DNA from: Leishmania donovani
Taxonomy: Eukaryota > Euglenozoa > Kinetoplastea > Trypanosomatida > Trypanosomatidae
Direction: 5' to 3'
Assembly: GCF_000227135.1 (NCBI RefSeq)
Contig: NC_018262.1
Location: forward strand, 1,949,502-2,013,501
DNA: 64,000 nt
The translations under genes were made by a program, and so were the position numbers. Shown here in pieces: positions 34,701 to 41,304 of this stretch (position 1 is the first letter of the stretch; the number at the start of each line of letters is the position of its first letter). Below the pieces are notes generated by a model that worked only from the letters and a program-made list of their open reading frames with translations, ran no database searches and was not told the DNA's origin.

Positions 34701-37700
34701 TCGAGCCTATCACAGTGCCAGGAGGCGCGCGGGTCGGCATCTTCCTCCACACGACGAGCGGCAGCGGTGTGCTCTTCTTCTCGGAGAACGAAGGGCTGCA
34801 AGGCAAAACCGGAGACGTGGAGGAGGAGAATGACGACATTGGCATTACGATTGGCAAGAAGAGCGAGAGCGCCAATCCTTTCGTCGCGGTGCAAAGTCAG
34901 AAACGACTCCTGAAGGGAAGCATCACCTACACAGTCCTCATGCGATCAAACGGACCGCGCAGCTGCCTTATCTCCTGCTGTGAGCCCGTCCTCAGCGACG
35001 GCAAGGGAGAGGAGCAGGTCGAGCTTCGTTTGGTGCAAGTCAGCAGTGCGGGGAGAAAAGGCGAATCGGATTTGCAGGTTCCGGGCGGCGTGCGCGCTCC
35101 CGGCGGAGCCCGAACCCAGCTCCCCGCCACTCAGCTGCCAACGTCGTCAGGGTACTGCCTTCAGGTGCTTAGTGCACCAAACACTCGGCGCAGCGGGTCC
35201 GACAGGAATAACGTACTTACACTTGTGGCGCCGAGCCAGTTCGTGTGGTGCCGCGCACCCGACGTGGTCTCCGTCCGGCCGGGACTGCTGCGAGAGGTGG
35301 CTGATCCACTTGTTCGCTTCCTTGCCGCTGAGGGCCTGCGCAGACGTCGCACACTACTGCGCCAACACAATCTCAGCAGCCGCGTGTTCCCGTGCCGCCC
35401 ATTGCATTTTTTTCTCCTTCCTACCCATGACACGGATACTGGAGCGCCATCGTCGATGTGCAGCGTGACGCACCCGGTTCTCAGTGGTGGTAGCGTGTTC
35501 ATCTCGGAGCCCATATCGTCCTCTTGCACCCTATCGTTATGGCAGAAGGCGGCCGGGGCGGCGGTGCTACTTGTTATGGATCATATCCCGACGACGGATG
35601 AGGTGACTCGGCGGACGACGGCATCGCCGTCCGACTCGCTGGTTGGTGCGCGCAGCTGTGGCGGATTTGTGCACGTCGATGACGCGCTCCGATACGTGAC
35701 GTCGACTCGAGATCGCGTACATCTGCGGCTCAAAGCGTCCTTGTCGTGCCGCCCCCTCTTTGTTGTGGCGCGGCTTCGACACGCCGGACACCGCGACTCG
35801 CAGCTATTCGCCTACAGCAGTGCCATGGAACACGAGCTCTTCACCCCTGCAGCGGAAGGATGCTTCTTCATGACCAACCGTAAAGCCACACCACCCGACG
35901 ACAACGCTGCCTTCGCGACCACTTGGCACGCCTGCGGCGGGCTCATCGCGCTGGAGGGGCGCGACAAAGGTTGTGCTGGCGCAGAGTCTCTAGTTCGGCT
36001 GGAGTCGCTTGTCTCCAGCAGGGATGAGGTGCGTTTTGTCTGCCCGCCTCGGTGCCCAGGAGAGAGCGAAACAGTTGTGCGGGAGAAGATGAAGACCGGC
36101 GAGGCTCAGCCGAACGTGGCGGTGCAGCACGCCATCCCGCAAGCGCCGCTCCTGATTGAGCTGCGCGAGCAGGCAAAGTGGAAGTCGGTCCGGCACCTCG
36201 TTGAGTTTACGTGCCTATCTTCGTCCCTTGCACTATGCGGTGCGCGCGGGGCATGGCAGGTGGCGGGGGGCATCAACTGCAGCGCGGTGGTGTCGTCGCC
36301 GCGCTTCACCACCGCCGAGCGGCATCGTGTGCACTTGCGGCTGCAGTTTCCTCGACGCATGCCCATGGACCTGCAGCTCGACTGCAAGAGCGGCTCGGCG
36401 AACCCGATTCGGCTGCTGCACGGCTCCTACAAATCCTTGCGCAGCCGTCTATTCGACCCCGCAGTGCGAGAGGTGTTTGTGTGGCTCGACATCAACCTGC
36501 AGACGCGTGAAGTGGTCGTGCTGAGCAGCGACGGAACCGTCTATCACCCTTTCATTGAGGAAAGCGTCCTTTCGTCTGACGTGCAGCTCGGTTTTGTGTC
36601 GCACGCGCCAGGATCCGAGCTGGATGTGCTGGAGTGGAGGGTCTGCTCCTCTCAAATACGTGGTGAGATGACTGCGTCCGTGTTCAAGAGAGTGCTAGAG
36701 GAGACACCTCTGGCACAGCTTTCAGCGAACACATCTTTGACGGTCGGCACCGTGTGCCGCCACTCGGCGCGTGGAGCGTTTCCGTCCAAACAAGAGGTGA
36801 ACCTGTCCACAGAGAAGCAGATGGGAGTTCTCATGGTGACGTACGCGAGAATGCTGCTCGAGAAAACGCTTCTGTCTCAGGAAAAGGCACGTACAGCTGC
36901 ACAGCCGCAGTTTCTCCGACTTCTCTCGCTCACGGCGTTGCGCAAACACCCGGATATTGCCCGCATCCTGGATGGCGAGATCAAGCAAGGCTCTTTCCGG
37001 CTTGTCTCTCAGTGTGTAGCGCAATTATCAGCACCGTTCCTGATGCAGGTGCCGGCAGAGGTGGATGCCGGCATTAATGTCATCGCGTCTCTAATGCGCA
37101 ATGACGTTTTCCGACGCACAATTCTGAACGCGTTCGGAAGCTCGCTTGTTCTCATTCTGCTTAGGGCTGCGACGGTACACACGCGGTCGACGCGGCACAC
37201 GGCGCTCCACTGCGTGCAGGAGCTGTTGGCTGACGGGCGCGTGCCGCTTCCGTCTCACCACGTGCTCTCCGCGCACCTCCGTCCGCTGACGGACATGATG
37301 GCCTCCCTGTGCCGGAGAGAGCGAATGGGCTCGGCAGTGGTGCAAACCGGTGTGACACTCATCGCCGACCTGATCGAGCGCTACCAGCGTGAGCGGCCGG
37401 AGCACCCGTACCGAGATGTTCCCACAGAGATACCGTACAAGCTGGTCTGTTGCGCCCGCGAAATCGTGCGCGCCATCACTCATGACCCGCCACTGCCCTT
37501 TCCTTCCGCAATGGTGGCAGAGGTGAGCTCGCAGCACACGATGCGGTGCGAGGTCATGAAGCGTGTAATCGACGCCGAAAACAGGACCTGCGCAATCGGC
37601 GTCTTCAAGGAGGAGGGCCGGCACCCGGATAGCAGTATGTCCTTTACGGTACGGATGAACGGCAACCGGCGCGGCTCCGTCGTCGTTGGCTGGAACTCGG

Positions 37701-39610
37701 CGACGCCGCGGCAGCAGCAGGATGAATCCCTGCCGTGCTTTGGCTACTTCGTAGATGGGCGCACTGGGGCGGTGTTTCTGTGCTATAACCACACCAAGTC
37801 CATGAAAGGCTTAGCCCTCCGCGTCAACGCTGGCGACGATTTGATAACGACCGCCAACTACAGGGACCACAAGATCACCTTTGAGCTCAAGCGTGCCGGC
37901 ATTACAGTAGGGGAGACCAAGTTTGACACAGAGAGGGAGGTCATTGGGTTACCTTTCTTCTCCGCCGAGTACTCTGATGACGCCACAGTCGACCTCAAGT
38001 CATTTCATCCAGGGCCGCAGACGCTCTCTGTATCCCGTCTCTACGAGCAGATTCTCCGGGCCCCGTACGAGCAAGACCAGACGCCGGCGCAGTCGTTTGA
38101 GTTTTACGCGGAGCTGAACCTGTTTGCGCAGACCGTCCTGAACGTGCACAGCAGCGCCGATATCGTCTCGCGGGTCGTGAGCGAGACCACTGTGGCGAGT
38201 CACGAGCTGGCCAGCTTCACGCAGGTGTCATCAGCGCTGAATGCCGGCGCCTTTGCCGAGAGGGTGTCGCTTGCCCCACTGACGCCATACCTCGTGCGCC
38301 TAAAGAAGCTAGACGAGCTGACGGCTGAGTTTGCTCCGCTCATCAACCTGCGCCGACGCACGGAGCTGTTCGACATTTTCGGCGTCCTCAAGAACCTCTG
38401 CTCCCGGGAGACGGAGGAGCAGATTCAGACGCGCATCATGGCACCCTTCCAGAACATGCAGGGCAAGAAGGTCTCAGTCACGATCCACACGATGCAGGCA
38501 CAGCCCACGACCTCCACCGGCCCATTCCAGACACTGATGCGCTCGGTGTTTGGGCAGCTCTATCTGCAGCTTCAGCAGGCAACAATCGACATCTTTTATG
38601 TATCGCCCATCTTCACTGTGAAGCTCGCCGGTTTCGGCTCCACCGACGCCGGTGGCCCTTACCGTGACGTCCTATCTCAGCTCGCCACGGAGATCATGAC
38701 GACGCACCCCAGCAAGCAGTGCCAGCTGAACCCGCTCTTCGTGAACTGCGGGCGCGGTGACGTGACGGCGATTATGCCGAATGTTGCCCTGATAAAGAGC
38801 GCGCAGATACCCCTCATGTTGGAGTTCTTCGGGAAGCTGCTCGCGTCGCTTTTCCTCACACAAGATGTGCTGGCGGTGGAGCTGCCTCCTCTCTTCTGGA
38901 AACTGTTGCTCGGCGAGGAGGCCACCATCAAAGACCTGTCCGCGTTCGACGCGGACATCGCGAAGCTTCTCCAGCCGGAGGAGCTGATGATGCGCACCCA
39001 CGAGGAATTGGAGGAGCGCTTCCCTGGTATCACAGCAGTGTGGAAGGCCATCGTGGATGACAACCAGCAGTTCCTCCTCGACGAGAATCTTCCACCGGAG
39101 ACTCTGGATGGTGCTCGCCTGCTTTCTCGCCGCATCATGGTGAGCGAGATCCACCGCTTTGAGGAGGCGATCGGCTACATCCAGCAAGGCTTTGACCAAG
39201 TCCTCCCACTGTACACCCTGCACGCCTATCGGTGGCAGAAGGTGGAGCTGCTCATCTGCGGCACTCCAAAGCTCACCTTTGCGGATTTCTACAACAAGTG
39301 CGATATCCAGCTCTCTACCGCCGATGCGAGCATGTTTTTATCCGTTCTCGAAAGCATGACGGACGAGGATCGCACCTTGCTCCTTCGCTTTACCACCGGC
39401 CAGTCGCGACTTCCACTCAAAACGAAGATCAAGGTGACCCACAACGGAAGCAAGGACACACTTCCAACGAGCAGCACCTGCTTTTTCGCTCTTCGCCTCC
39501 CCTCCTACTCATCTGCAGAAAAGATGAAGGAGCGTCTCTTGTACGCCGTACGACAGTGCAAGGCGATCGACGCGGACGGTCAGGCACGCGAACATCTTAT
39601 CATCGATTGA
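19733..39610 (+). CDS. Giant HECT-type E3 ubiquitin ligase
   Basis: A single frame of 6,625 aa from an ATG in good context (CCGCCATGG). The C-terminus, from about residue 6240, is a HECT domain: AGFGSTDAGGPYRD matches the N-lobe, and the catalytic Cys is C6583 in SSTCFFALRLPSYSS, 42 residues before the end, as HECT enzymes require. It should accept ubiquitin from an E2 on that Cys and pass it to substrates. N-terminal to it I see: an acidic Ser-rich start; a concanavalin/LamG-like segment near 545-770; several SPRY-like segments (near 1800-1950, 2160-2310, 2540-2700, 4400-4530); two CxxC zinc-like clusters (near 2722-2750 and 3940-3957); three copies of a module headed by YNGIMFD (near 3270-3450, 3620-3785, 4900-5070); and a kinase-like segment near 4690-4890. 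Only the HECT call is firm. Homology searches would probably place it with the large HERC-like ligases. Confidence 0.93.
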   Translation: MESQSSDFSELDVDEAFSDDHQDSQTRVLSDDEDYSSDSSEHSTAARAAPAEGSAQRSAGQRSGRARGIGSESLRPLRESSYPVEYLFAQTTLKEKYSTEVSTVNEEKRVGLKSLGGLVKYSSADLLTRAWCLCPSELKNREHPLYSKLPKCPEVLETRFGDTDEISQFMCSIALQLGERYHRVTPVYLRSLLVQAVVRDEIAGANQSVANSTPYADVLLDPAWEGESACADEADDVSGNEGSDEVQDENIEVESAVSAFDFSVALILPVVSQGITYESLHLLHTLVDRCLSSSTEVAVLRSWGVRRIMRLLLRHMNVHAGQSVNKRWLATTISLLSKIVLSSGDTKVFFSLLRWSLHHPDTIAMLHMRGVRGIVERVEQKSAVRVRLSIPTVTPKEQTISFIHSVGSTPASVTGLCVFTEEDAPRCIVFTENRSFKVALTPPFEVLCCSSTAPDSCRGVYVESDMSICVLGDHGKVFVINKDTLMLTRTMSPPLHLLGSTQFPLYIGDGEYVSSYFLAGTSTERQACFTGNEVSGALTPSTITLPRTCDSLSIQFYLCPVITGTVNEMTLLHLTTGSKNWLSVSVSLNPLTSTMVLMFRHGQDAFAEIREPLRAEWALWSASLTSTNDTAAWSVFKNGVMCDTRSQSGALIQPSGAVTPIFFKGRLNAHLSTLQLWSRAQSVDCMRNCALEHTPESKSQFLVFSFLMDEGLGRSFHSPQTGYVWQGTGVIWDTPPRPFPVNRHSPHKVHWRPSGNYYIVTNHFEYAIIEPQATTWIDRDGRVVEQAEGLLSVSERPFYNITDGYFFLSSQDTVGIRSVKSNSPPAAYLQHLPSMVVGKQFCAQVVESVMRRTPITAKQYLEYLVHRTNLHLLTYSDDQGSGPVHLSSSLRENLSVVGRLLDLTEYLVSGIESSVKECLRPELLLCLVGRVLNIYVKLFERQCPGQVVRSVVDAHKRLQSLNTKVKQDEFLQEAASVFGDLNQVILARCVSHDFQLKLITDSASLKDVRQLLQLESLSQFVASVIKRDMKKMFMTFLHRLKEECQEEATLIFDSKPRQINASEAMLSTLLGMLSQQGHSQWHLVAAALISSLCKWIIRCFEERYPSDAERYANVDVLKETSIGIVLFPVVHYMCDMQLDSSIAPDALKALNDARKCLSRYSLAPGKTGKKFVSFSETHYVASPPQLKAPFYASLSLQYAKSIKVEFLDSPELDRASSTVTVSLVTNNCLTSVDVLHPGQNAVFLEGAQVSIAYAAEATLDSPAPGVALNVHTVVELATEKTDWVRDICLALSYIIIRVTQHNLHNTAPSGSAIRRDSFLRGGLSASVQKCNKIPLSPGNKEECADLHAQLCAVAEETDPSLTVAWSALYEKSRIQYSKRLEGIMRWASCALAWQTLSLPAEDEKTVEQLLCSSVNAIKRKTFLLLEALQQGREEAIVGRARFLLFNITPRLFGEWQLIEHQHTEEPLTAEADRGSRQLSRLAYSVGNRSRATVASFQMPTAHALDLSSNYRGSLLSTRKTASRTLDESPVNIFTKTLRSEEESLPNKIIYYLINGLDKPTEDICKDMVLKTQQAVYQTEAYKLQEDLCKSFANDREMLSAILMTHLKYRLEFSQSTIVAASEQGEAASEANVGFDHHYTEQMIGCGMLRELELQKAVCSFVQSSLRSLLHKLDDTQDFPYVEAVYMCATLCHPWDGVDMSILQPREIFAFLKKLLTTACELRLESASSDTDKYYESRGLFDLAHRCLVIPNAMLQTSVEGVHIVQSEVQGLHVENVNVVFSARTHWKAHGANVRIPTKTCETDYYANYGIPKVISEFPDVQYYEVALDFALHPSNPELSMGLSLVPLSPLDPVRADYVLSLASTGRVHRPEKQDRQLCNPWKVGDVVGCGLMAPSNSVFFTLNGEFLGVVAEVPTLSTVIPFVSVRGDDTLMKVIVNFGEEQSFRFDLASLHCSCRHRYLTPSVVCDTVIITTDYLVTMCYKGLSKGEDTSVTCDEAISGLLEKATAFLSSSTITLMVKLNACSPGQSSRIEQIVVLLSRLLHCVSIVIECFRYDAVTRRTHATVLQLCAAILTRCRDKWVKVRASQCLAMLCKILRPQYLVEASEALRGLVSFEDIVQQLVDLARIKFIKEAEAPMQPPRWVGGTTVVKGKGTFFGSVPLPKKGTHLVGFRIKRRQQQVQGPGAPLGGCYYLGLAHGQPSIPNMGNLISRSDVYVLQDTDDQDQVAHLLLRRHCIPRNNHRRVYGNDEVVWVEFNADYGEIAFYRENMVMIGLAFANITQVDDLYPIAFLFNDDASCEIIAPPSLTDESVEHWTESLRRSAAIDTLQELHVVPGFSAIISLMVQRSVSQLDCSLDECLVALGVLGGERSYLYCQHDTYGMVVVHAIAEVTGKVVVFLASDEDKRLFSVQPQGLKPSFIQTPLYQSNAPDAHSCATLLSSELYRILYEASAVAPLLQSEEGARHKVERQYEESLSSAIATNLIGILTEQQMRSSPKLARAASTSPETSGAEFPYRRFNSSVIFSGQSVSVDLHCSTKTLYVPNPSIAVTTAEGCSVVRGNVQLDQRFTLAVSVTQTSINDLMYVGFTTTRMRWPESQDEVASWEDAWVLCNRDSVATNSVNCCMEPGIIFGAANKVFQSGDVLLMRVDRHERTVAFTRIRNSEQTDLGVLFEGIPAACDLRPMVVCGEESVVVFSTLDSCLFPSRLTYPVSNFNNPSCERVTCCSCSRRLMPPWYGSEDNVALCEWCFSLWKRPKDMFFVVSTTSRTIPEYLVSDHCPETLVAGDYVEFEENTGLQWSNIRSVNSEILGGTCIALNDESFAFSEELPQFGQRRVDVRLSHIAGVPGHPFSGLHTFTPLWRDGQQIGPTCSLRGDCVAVSATMLPMRTKLFLCFHIESNSRNTLFSMAEVFVGVTNLADAPRPMSRADLEHLCAAKSVRGTWCDTSEKVSSSGCVNMLVDCLNSSVFFSSSLSGLHGKPFVISGSMSAEAEEDNLRLLVFSHEPCVVRFSEGLVSYNECVEPSFAPLAIGLFPEMGDALSVDTFNEAIVLMDTVDRTQTYTKAEWRYSPHVDKLDNGTLFYVGDTVTFFHDGTTIHVYIQGIELASLELSDAQRSERLRVVAYLSTRGTTATIVPPLYGTSHFGKITRVCSPDVAVVESVSEHGKRSTFAVHKSAVRFCAQVAAAGREKPGLCDGDPVAFKIGGLQISKRGTIASVQGAVVNVCESSDKRNLISVNMNQCFLLRNEGKQQYNYELYPLISPPTSSITRVFEVGKKKFRLQSRGSYNGIMFDCKTSETIELIGMSVLTRVTGCHQVQTYFRKGSSVNHERDGRSWTIIFDDMIDMTADHQFSIPFTPITVEGGTTFSFYINTSHNCGIGFYCEEDGCSGEIGQELDADGTLSVYLGRKSGSSDPFTEFSMSPRGFCGTIQYKQNHGSTLPSIEGKLFPRPSMEANLCHCSESLRLICRPLTTSKDIVVTFRVRVFSLAVRIISFTMPVLLLNPSARVPQGISHCSISMFYTPEDRLERQWIWNSRFLVQGDASEAVLSPASLSLEQGTYMFQVLLKNIESEGVGAPPHLCLLSSSDPLYERKNDLIAVSGFFGDVTCEANRPVLEGELHTMIPGAHLNQNNSASYNGIMFDLRSKKEITLEQVFCISQTTSDCVTVRIFWREGSMEGAERAPHQWREVITKEVAVVDKHPFSVGPLMLRMRANQVYSIFINTSSSCGVRFYNSSDGHVGDIRDEFDSDGILSVYVGRKSESSSPFVELPLEPRAFRGRITYRTYALQNTDAMEHATFPYVRGFLVTRMLVALMSYVELSSVGHSGNFSYEQLLKTTSLLATSPMDSLADLMGAENMLASLIRDSGEVRNINVTIPIAGGHCSLLVPLAKGDIALLTDLQSAESNALVKLQSGVRPDGMALVRHRDASVPFSVPAKRLLPITKCVMCGWMYTQEVCAACNAEHMPILSEEARAVEIVANGLQQTRSGLSIQETIEAAVAAVGSAWGKDGMLMPVDAASKDRPEVQASVAPRGVVFSIPVALLLSEEEYSEGGGLLCPFVFHPAAGAAVALRLSTTNEVFSVQFVTSGAASAIAEATEEAPAHFFLLQLWGGDGEARHGLTEDPVPFVICRGGESSVPLVENVHAGYAASLQRDGFVTLFLEIQACSPLPLTAPVLAKPDCWMWEHNSVEAQLCSTSTTYLARLFSSVQGVSDWPHYSAFMVTAKGKETMIFLELHVSEVQRRTVSSSGMMVYSAPSPLPVRIRKPFNMQSDEVLTLRVTTEGDFFIYDTNDIVRCSISKEELYGGKHQRQLHRIGFVSVDPEKVTALLYVPEKTRRNPRANIASDAKTTLSSSSLLPKTYSPAWVRLDASRITVSRNGLTASSVNELGGGDAVMGSPLPATGVWSFVVHIHRKDSQPGTPLGSGFFAGVALSDFAQFAPEYSAIKTYVGSLWVVQDVQDEDSMPNQEPLPPLMRGSYGQGVLFFDSTKLLFIVDRSNGTLSISRDNESPHVVFQGIPHGASVSPFVRLDHPNSSATLARFSSAVEYTRLHQPSLEKVLWLQPITPSLLRRYPLFMATQTFPFISELVRKLPTRLAGLLERCWGEQIARSRFEYRVAQALEELAGLGAFARSLPEANDAKVDEIADYLSKSARREVVVFPARTSETAVQTSPLDDSTGVHVRLPPTYELVGRVEATNMVRVLHFDREFGAVERTLHLFFLEDATLNLHSTNNVLPHLSVMRQHEILPALNRAEAVAVMADGWFDCSLADYDAVLNVKEEEEIASSLVYALEHWHLHQLPHGHVHPRNVYLRVEHGEVVQCCLWNVHQLSPKSKYASHELRDSGVRSLFGDRWACWQILHSFQHLLAHDPRVAECVELMVDEATSISRALQLSVAFQGSFSDSGEGLTFSLRTGSRLRGGSGSYNGIMFDVVAKNNTICITKLSFIPDANTVATVRLYARSGSFMGFERDPEAWTKLFEEEMALKDTWEVTLENFEPITVPGGARVGIFLHTTSGSGVLFFSENEGLQGKTGDVEEENDDIGITIGKKSESANPFVAVQSQKRLLKGSITYTVLMRSNGPRSCLISCCEPVLSDGKGEEQVELRLVQVSSAGRKGESDLQVPGGVRAPGGARTQLPATQLPTSSGYCLQVLSAPNTRRSGSDRNNVLTLVAPSQFVWCRAPDVVSVRPGLLREVADPLVRFLAAEGLRRRRTLLRQHNLSSRVFPCRPLHFFLLPTHDTDTGAPSSMCSVTHPVLSGGSVFISEPISSSCTLSLWQKAAGAAVLLVMDHIPTTDEVTRRTTASPSDSLVGARSCGGFVHVDDALRYVTSTRDRVHLRLKASLSCRPLFVVARLRHAGHRDSQLFAYSSAMEHELFTPAAEGCFFMTNRKATPPDDNAAFATTWHACGGLIALEGRDKGCAGAESLVRLESLVSSRDEVRFVCPPRCPGESETVVREKMKTGEAQPNVAVQHAIPQAPLLIELREQAKWKSVRHLVEFTCLSSSLALCGARGAWQVAGGINCSAVVSSPRFTTAERHRVHLRLQFPRRMPMDLQLDCKSGSANPIRLLHGSYKSLRSRLFDPAVREVFVWLDINLQTREVVVLSSDGTVYHPFIEESVLSSDVQLGFVSHAPGSELDVLEWRVCSSQIRGEMTASVFKRVLEETPLAQLSANTSLTVGTVCRHSARGAFPSKQEVNLSTEKQMGVLMVTYARMLLEKTLLSQEKARTAAQPQFLRLLSLTALRKHPDIARILDGEIKQGSFRLVSQCVAQLSAPFLMQVPAEVDAGINVIASLMRNDVFRRTILNAFGSSLVLILLRAATVHTRSTRHTALHCVQELLADGRVPLPSHHVLSAHLRPLTDMMASLCRRERMGSAVVQTGVTLIADLIERYQRERPEHPYRDVPTEIPYKLVCCAREIVRAITHDPPLPFPSAMVAEVSSQHTMRCEVMKRVIDAENRTCAIGVFKEEGRHPDSSMSFTVRMNGNRRGSVVVGWNSATPRQQQDESLPCFGYFVDGRTGAVFLCYNHTKSMKGLALRVNAGDDLITTANYRDHKITFELKRAGITVGETKFDTEREVIGLPFFSAEYSDDATVDLKSFHPGPQTLSVSRLYEQILRAPYEQDQTPAQSFEFYAELNLFAQTVLNVHSSADIVSRVVSETTVASHELASFTQVSSALNAGAFAERVSLAPLTPYLVRLKKLDELTAEFAPLINLRRRTELFDIFGVLKNLCSRETEEQIQTRIMAPFQNMQGKKVSVTIHTMQAQPTTSTGPFQTLMRSVFGQLYLQLQQATIDIFYVSPIFTVKLAGFGSTDAGGPYRDVLSQLATEIMTTHPSKQCQLNPLFVNCGRGDVTAIMPNVALIKSAQIPLMLEFFGKLLASLFLTQDVLAVELPPLFWKLLLGEEATIKDLSAFDADIAKLLQPEELMMRTHEELEERFPGITAVWKAIVDDNQQFLLDENLPPETLDGARLLSRRIMVSEIHRFEEAIGYIQQGFDQVLPLYTLHAYRWQKVELLICGTPKLTFADFYNKCDIQLSTADASMFLSVLESMTDEDRTLLLRFTTGQSRLPLKTKIKVTHNGSKDTLPTSSTCFFALRLPSYSSAEKMKERLLYAVRQCKAIDADGQAREHLIID

Positions 39611-41019
39611 AATGCTGCGGCTATTTTTTGACCCCTGCCATTGCTTTCGTTGTCGTCTTTTCTTTTGGTGCTGTTGCTCATGTGGACAACCGCGTATTTC
39701 CTTCAATGCGCGCTGCTGCGACTTTACGTTATCGTCATTGTGCGTGTAGCACATCAGAACTCCTTTCGAAATCCATGTTGATTGTCTCACGGTGAGCATT
39801 TTTCCATCTTTTTTTTTATCGTTGCAATTGACGTGTGAGTACGATCCTTCGTGACGTTTCATATTTTCACTGTCATTTTTTCTTCTATTATCCACGCCTG
39901 TGCTTGTGCAACATTCTTTATTTTCTGTTTGTTGGAAGCTGCCTTGCTCGCGTCGGCTTCCCTGTTTCTTCTTTTTGTGTGAGCGTGTCTCTTGCTTGGA
40001 CTCTTTGCTGTACTGTGGTGACCTTGACAAGTGCCTCCACTGCTGGGCACTGCCGACAACGGGCTCTGCGTCTTTTGTTGGTGTGCGTGAATCACCACAA
40101 GGAAATGAAGCAAAGCGCATACAAGAGTAGCGTATTCGTCCCCATCGACGAAACTTGGTAGAAGTGTGACGACTGTAACACGCCGTGCCTGCAAGCTGCA
40201 TCCCCGCTTCATTCAGAGATGGGAGCTTACCCTCGCAGAGATTCAGCAGTCCATCCGACAGCGGGGAAGCGACTCTTTTGGCGCTGGTGGCTAACCCACT
40301 CTGCGCTTCGGCCGACACCTTTGTATGCGGGCAGCACATAGGGAGAGGAGGAGGCCGTGTGGTTGTCTGCAATGACATGCTGTTGCTCCTGATGCGCTCC
40401 CTCTCACTTTCCTCTGGTATGCTATATCGGTTCTTACTTCCACCTTGGTTTCCTGACACCGAGAATGCGTTGTCTCTTTGCGCCTCGTACCGTATTCTCT
40501 CTCCCTGTACTTTTATCCGACACTTTTAGTCTACGCTTCACCCCAACGCAACCGATTCCATCTTTGAGCTCATGGTGAGGGGAAAACTCTTCTCAATCGT
40601 AGAAGAAGCCGTCGCCCTATCGCAGAATGTTGTGAACCCCTTTTCCTTACACCTCCCTGGGGTGAATACAGCGAGGATCCTTTCAACCCACAACAAATCA
40701 CTGGCGGGGCTCGTCCACAAGCCCCTTGTTGAGATAATATAACGATCTTTCCACCCTTTCATATCTATTTTGACATGCACACTATTATTGGGGAGCTCAT
40801 CATCCTCCCACACCGGTGCGCAGATCTCGACGTGGGCAGTGCATGCGTTGAGGGCCTTGTTCTGGTCGCACACAACATGGACTTGCTTGCGAAAGGCCTC
40901 CTGCTCGCTACCTCCACGCGAAGCAGTACCATGTGTCCTAGTCAAATTCGCGTGAAGAAGAGCACTCGTAAGTCAGGGCGACCGCCACCATCGAAAAAAG
41001 GGTACATGTACGGGGACGG
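39611..41019. other. 3' flank of HECT gene and presumed subtelomeric DNA
   Basis: The first 900 bases are T-rich 3' UTR-like sequence. From about 40540 to 40950 the composition changes, and frames that are not low in complexity are open on both strands (minus 40538-40945, plus 40775-41023). Neither has a recognised domain or a good start, so I call neither a gene. The telomeric repeats follow. Confidence 0.4.
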
Positions 41020-41055
41020 TTAGGGTTAGGGTTAGGGTTAGGGTTAGGGTTAGGG
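41020..41055 (+). repeat. TTAGGG telomeric repeat array, six units
   Basis: Six perfect TTAGGG hexamers in tandem. The G-rich strand points to the right, as at the right end of a chromosome. Confidence 0.95.
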
Positions 41056-41133
41056 TTTTTCTCTCCACTGATTCCTTGCACAGCGACACCCTCTCCAACA
41101 GGACGGGGGCGTGACGGTGTACTGGTGTACTGG
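41056..41133 (+). repeat. Telomere-associated conserved block (LCTAS-like)
   Basis: A 78-bp unique block held between two TTAGGG arrays, ending in a short tandem GTGTACTG. The layout of hexamers, a conserved block of this size and hexamers again is that described for Leishmania conserved telomere-associated sequences. I rely on organisation; the sequence itself must be compared. Confidence 0.6.
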
Positions 41134-41161
41134 TTAGGGTTAGGGTTAGGGTTAGGGTTAG
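41134..41161 (+). repeat. TTAGGG telomeric repeat array, four units and a part
   Basis: Four perfect hexamers and the start of a fifth, cut off by the gap. The same orientation as the first array. Confidence 0.95.
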
Positions 41162-41260
41162 NNNNNNNNNNNNNNNNNNNNNNNNNNNNNNNNNNNNNNN
41201 NNNNNNNNNNNNNNNNNNNNNNNNNNNNNNNNNNNNNNNNNNNNNNNNNNNNNNNNNNNN
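41162..41260. other. Assembly gap (99 N) at telomeric junction
   Basis: The left side ends in telomeric repeats. The right side begins inside a sequence that occurs again at 45184. The two flanks do not overlap. Confidence 0.95.
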
Positions 41261-41304
41261 AGTGGCGTTTGATCTCCTGTGCTGTAGCGGAGAAAGGGGC
41301 ACGT
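41261..41304 (+). repeat. Terminal fragment of SIDER-like element
   Basis: The first 44 bases after the gap match 45184-45226 apart from one extra A. It is probably the 3' end of a second copy of the element described at 44690-45235, with the rest lost in the gap. Confidence 0.5.

Noticed and set aside
39509..40459. A 316-codon minus-strand frame at the HECT 3' end
   Set aside because: It overlaps the HECT coding end antisense and is otherwise Lys-, Arg- and Ser-rich translation of T-rich 3' UTR.
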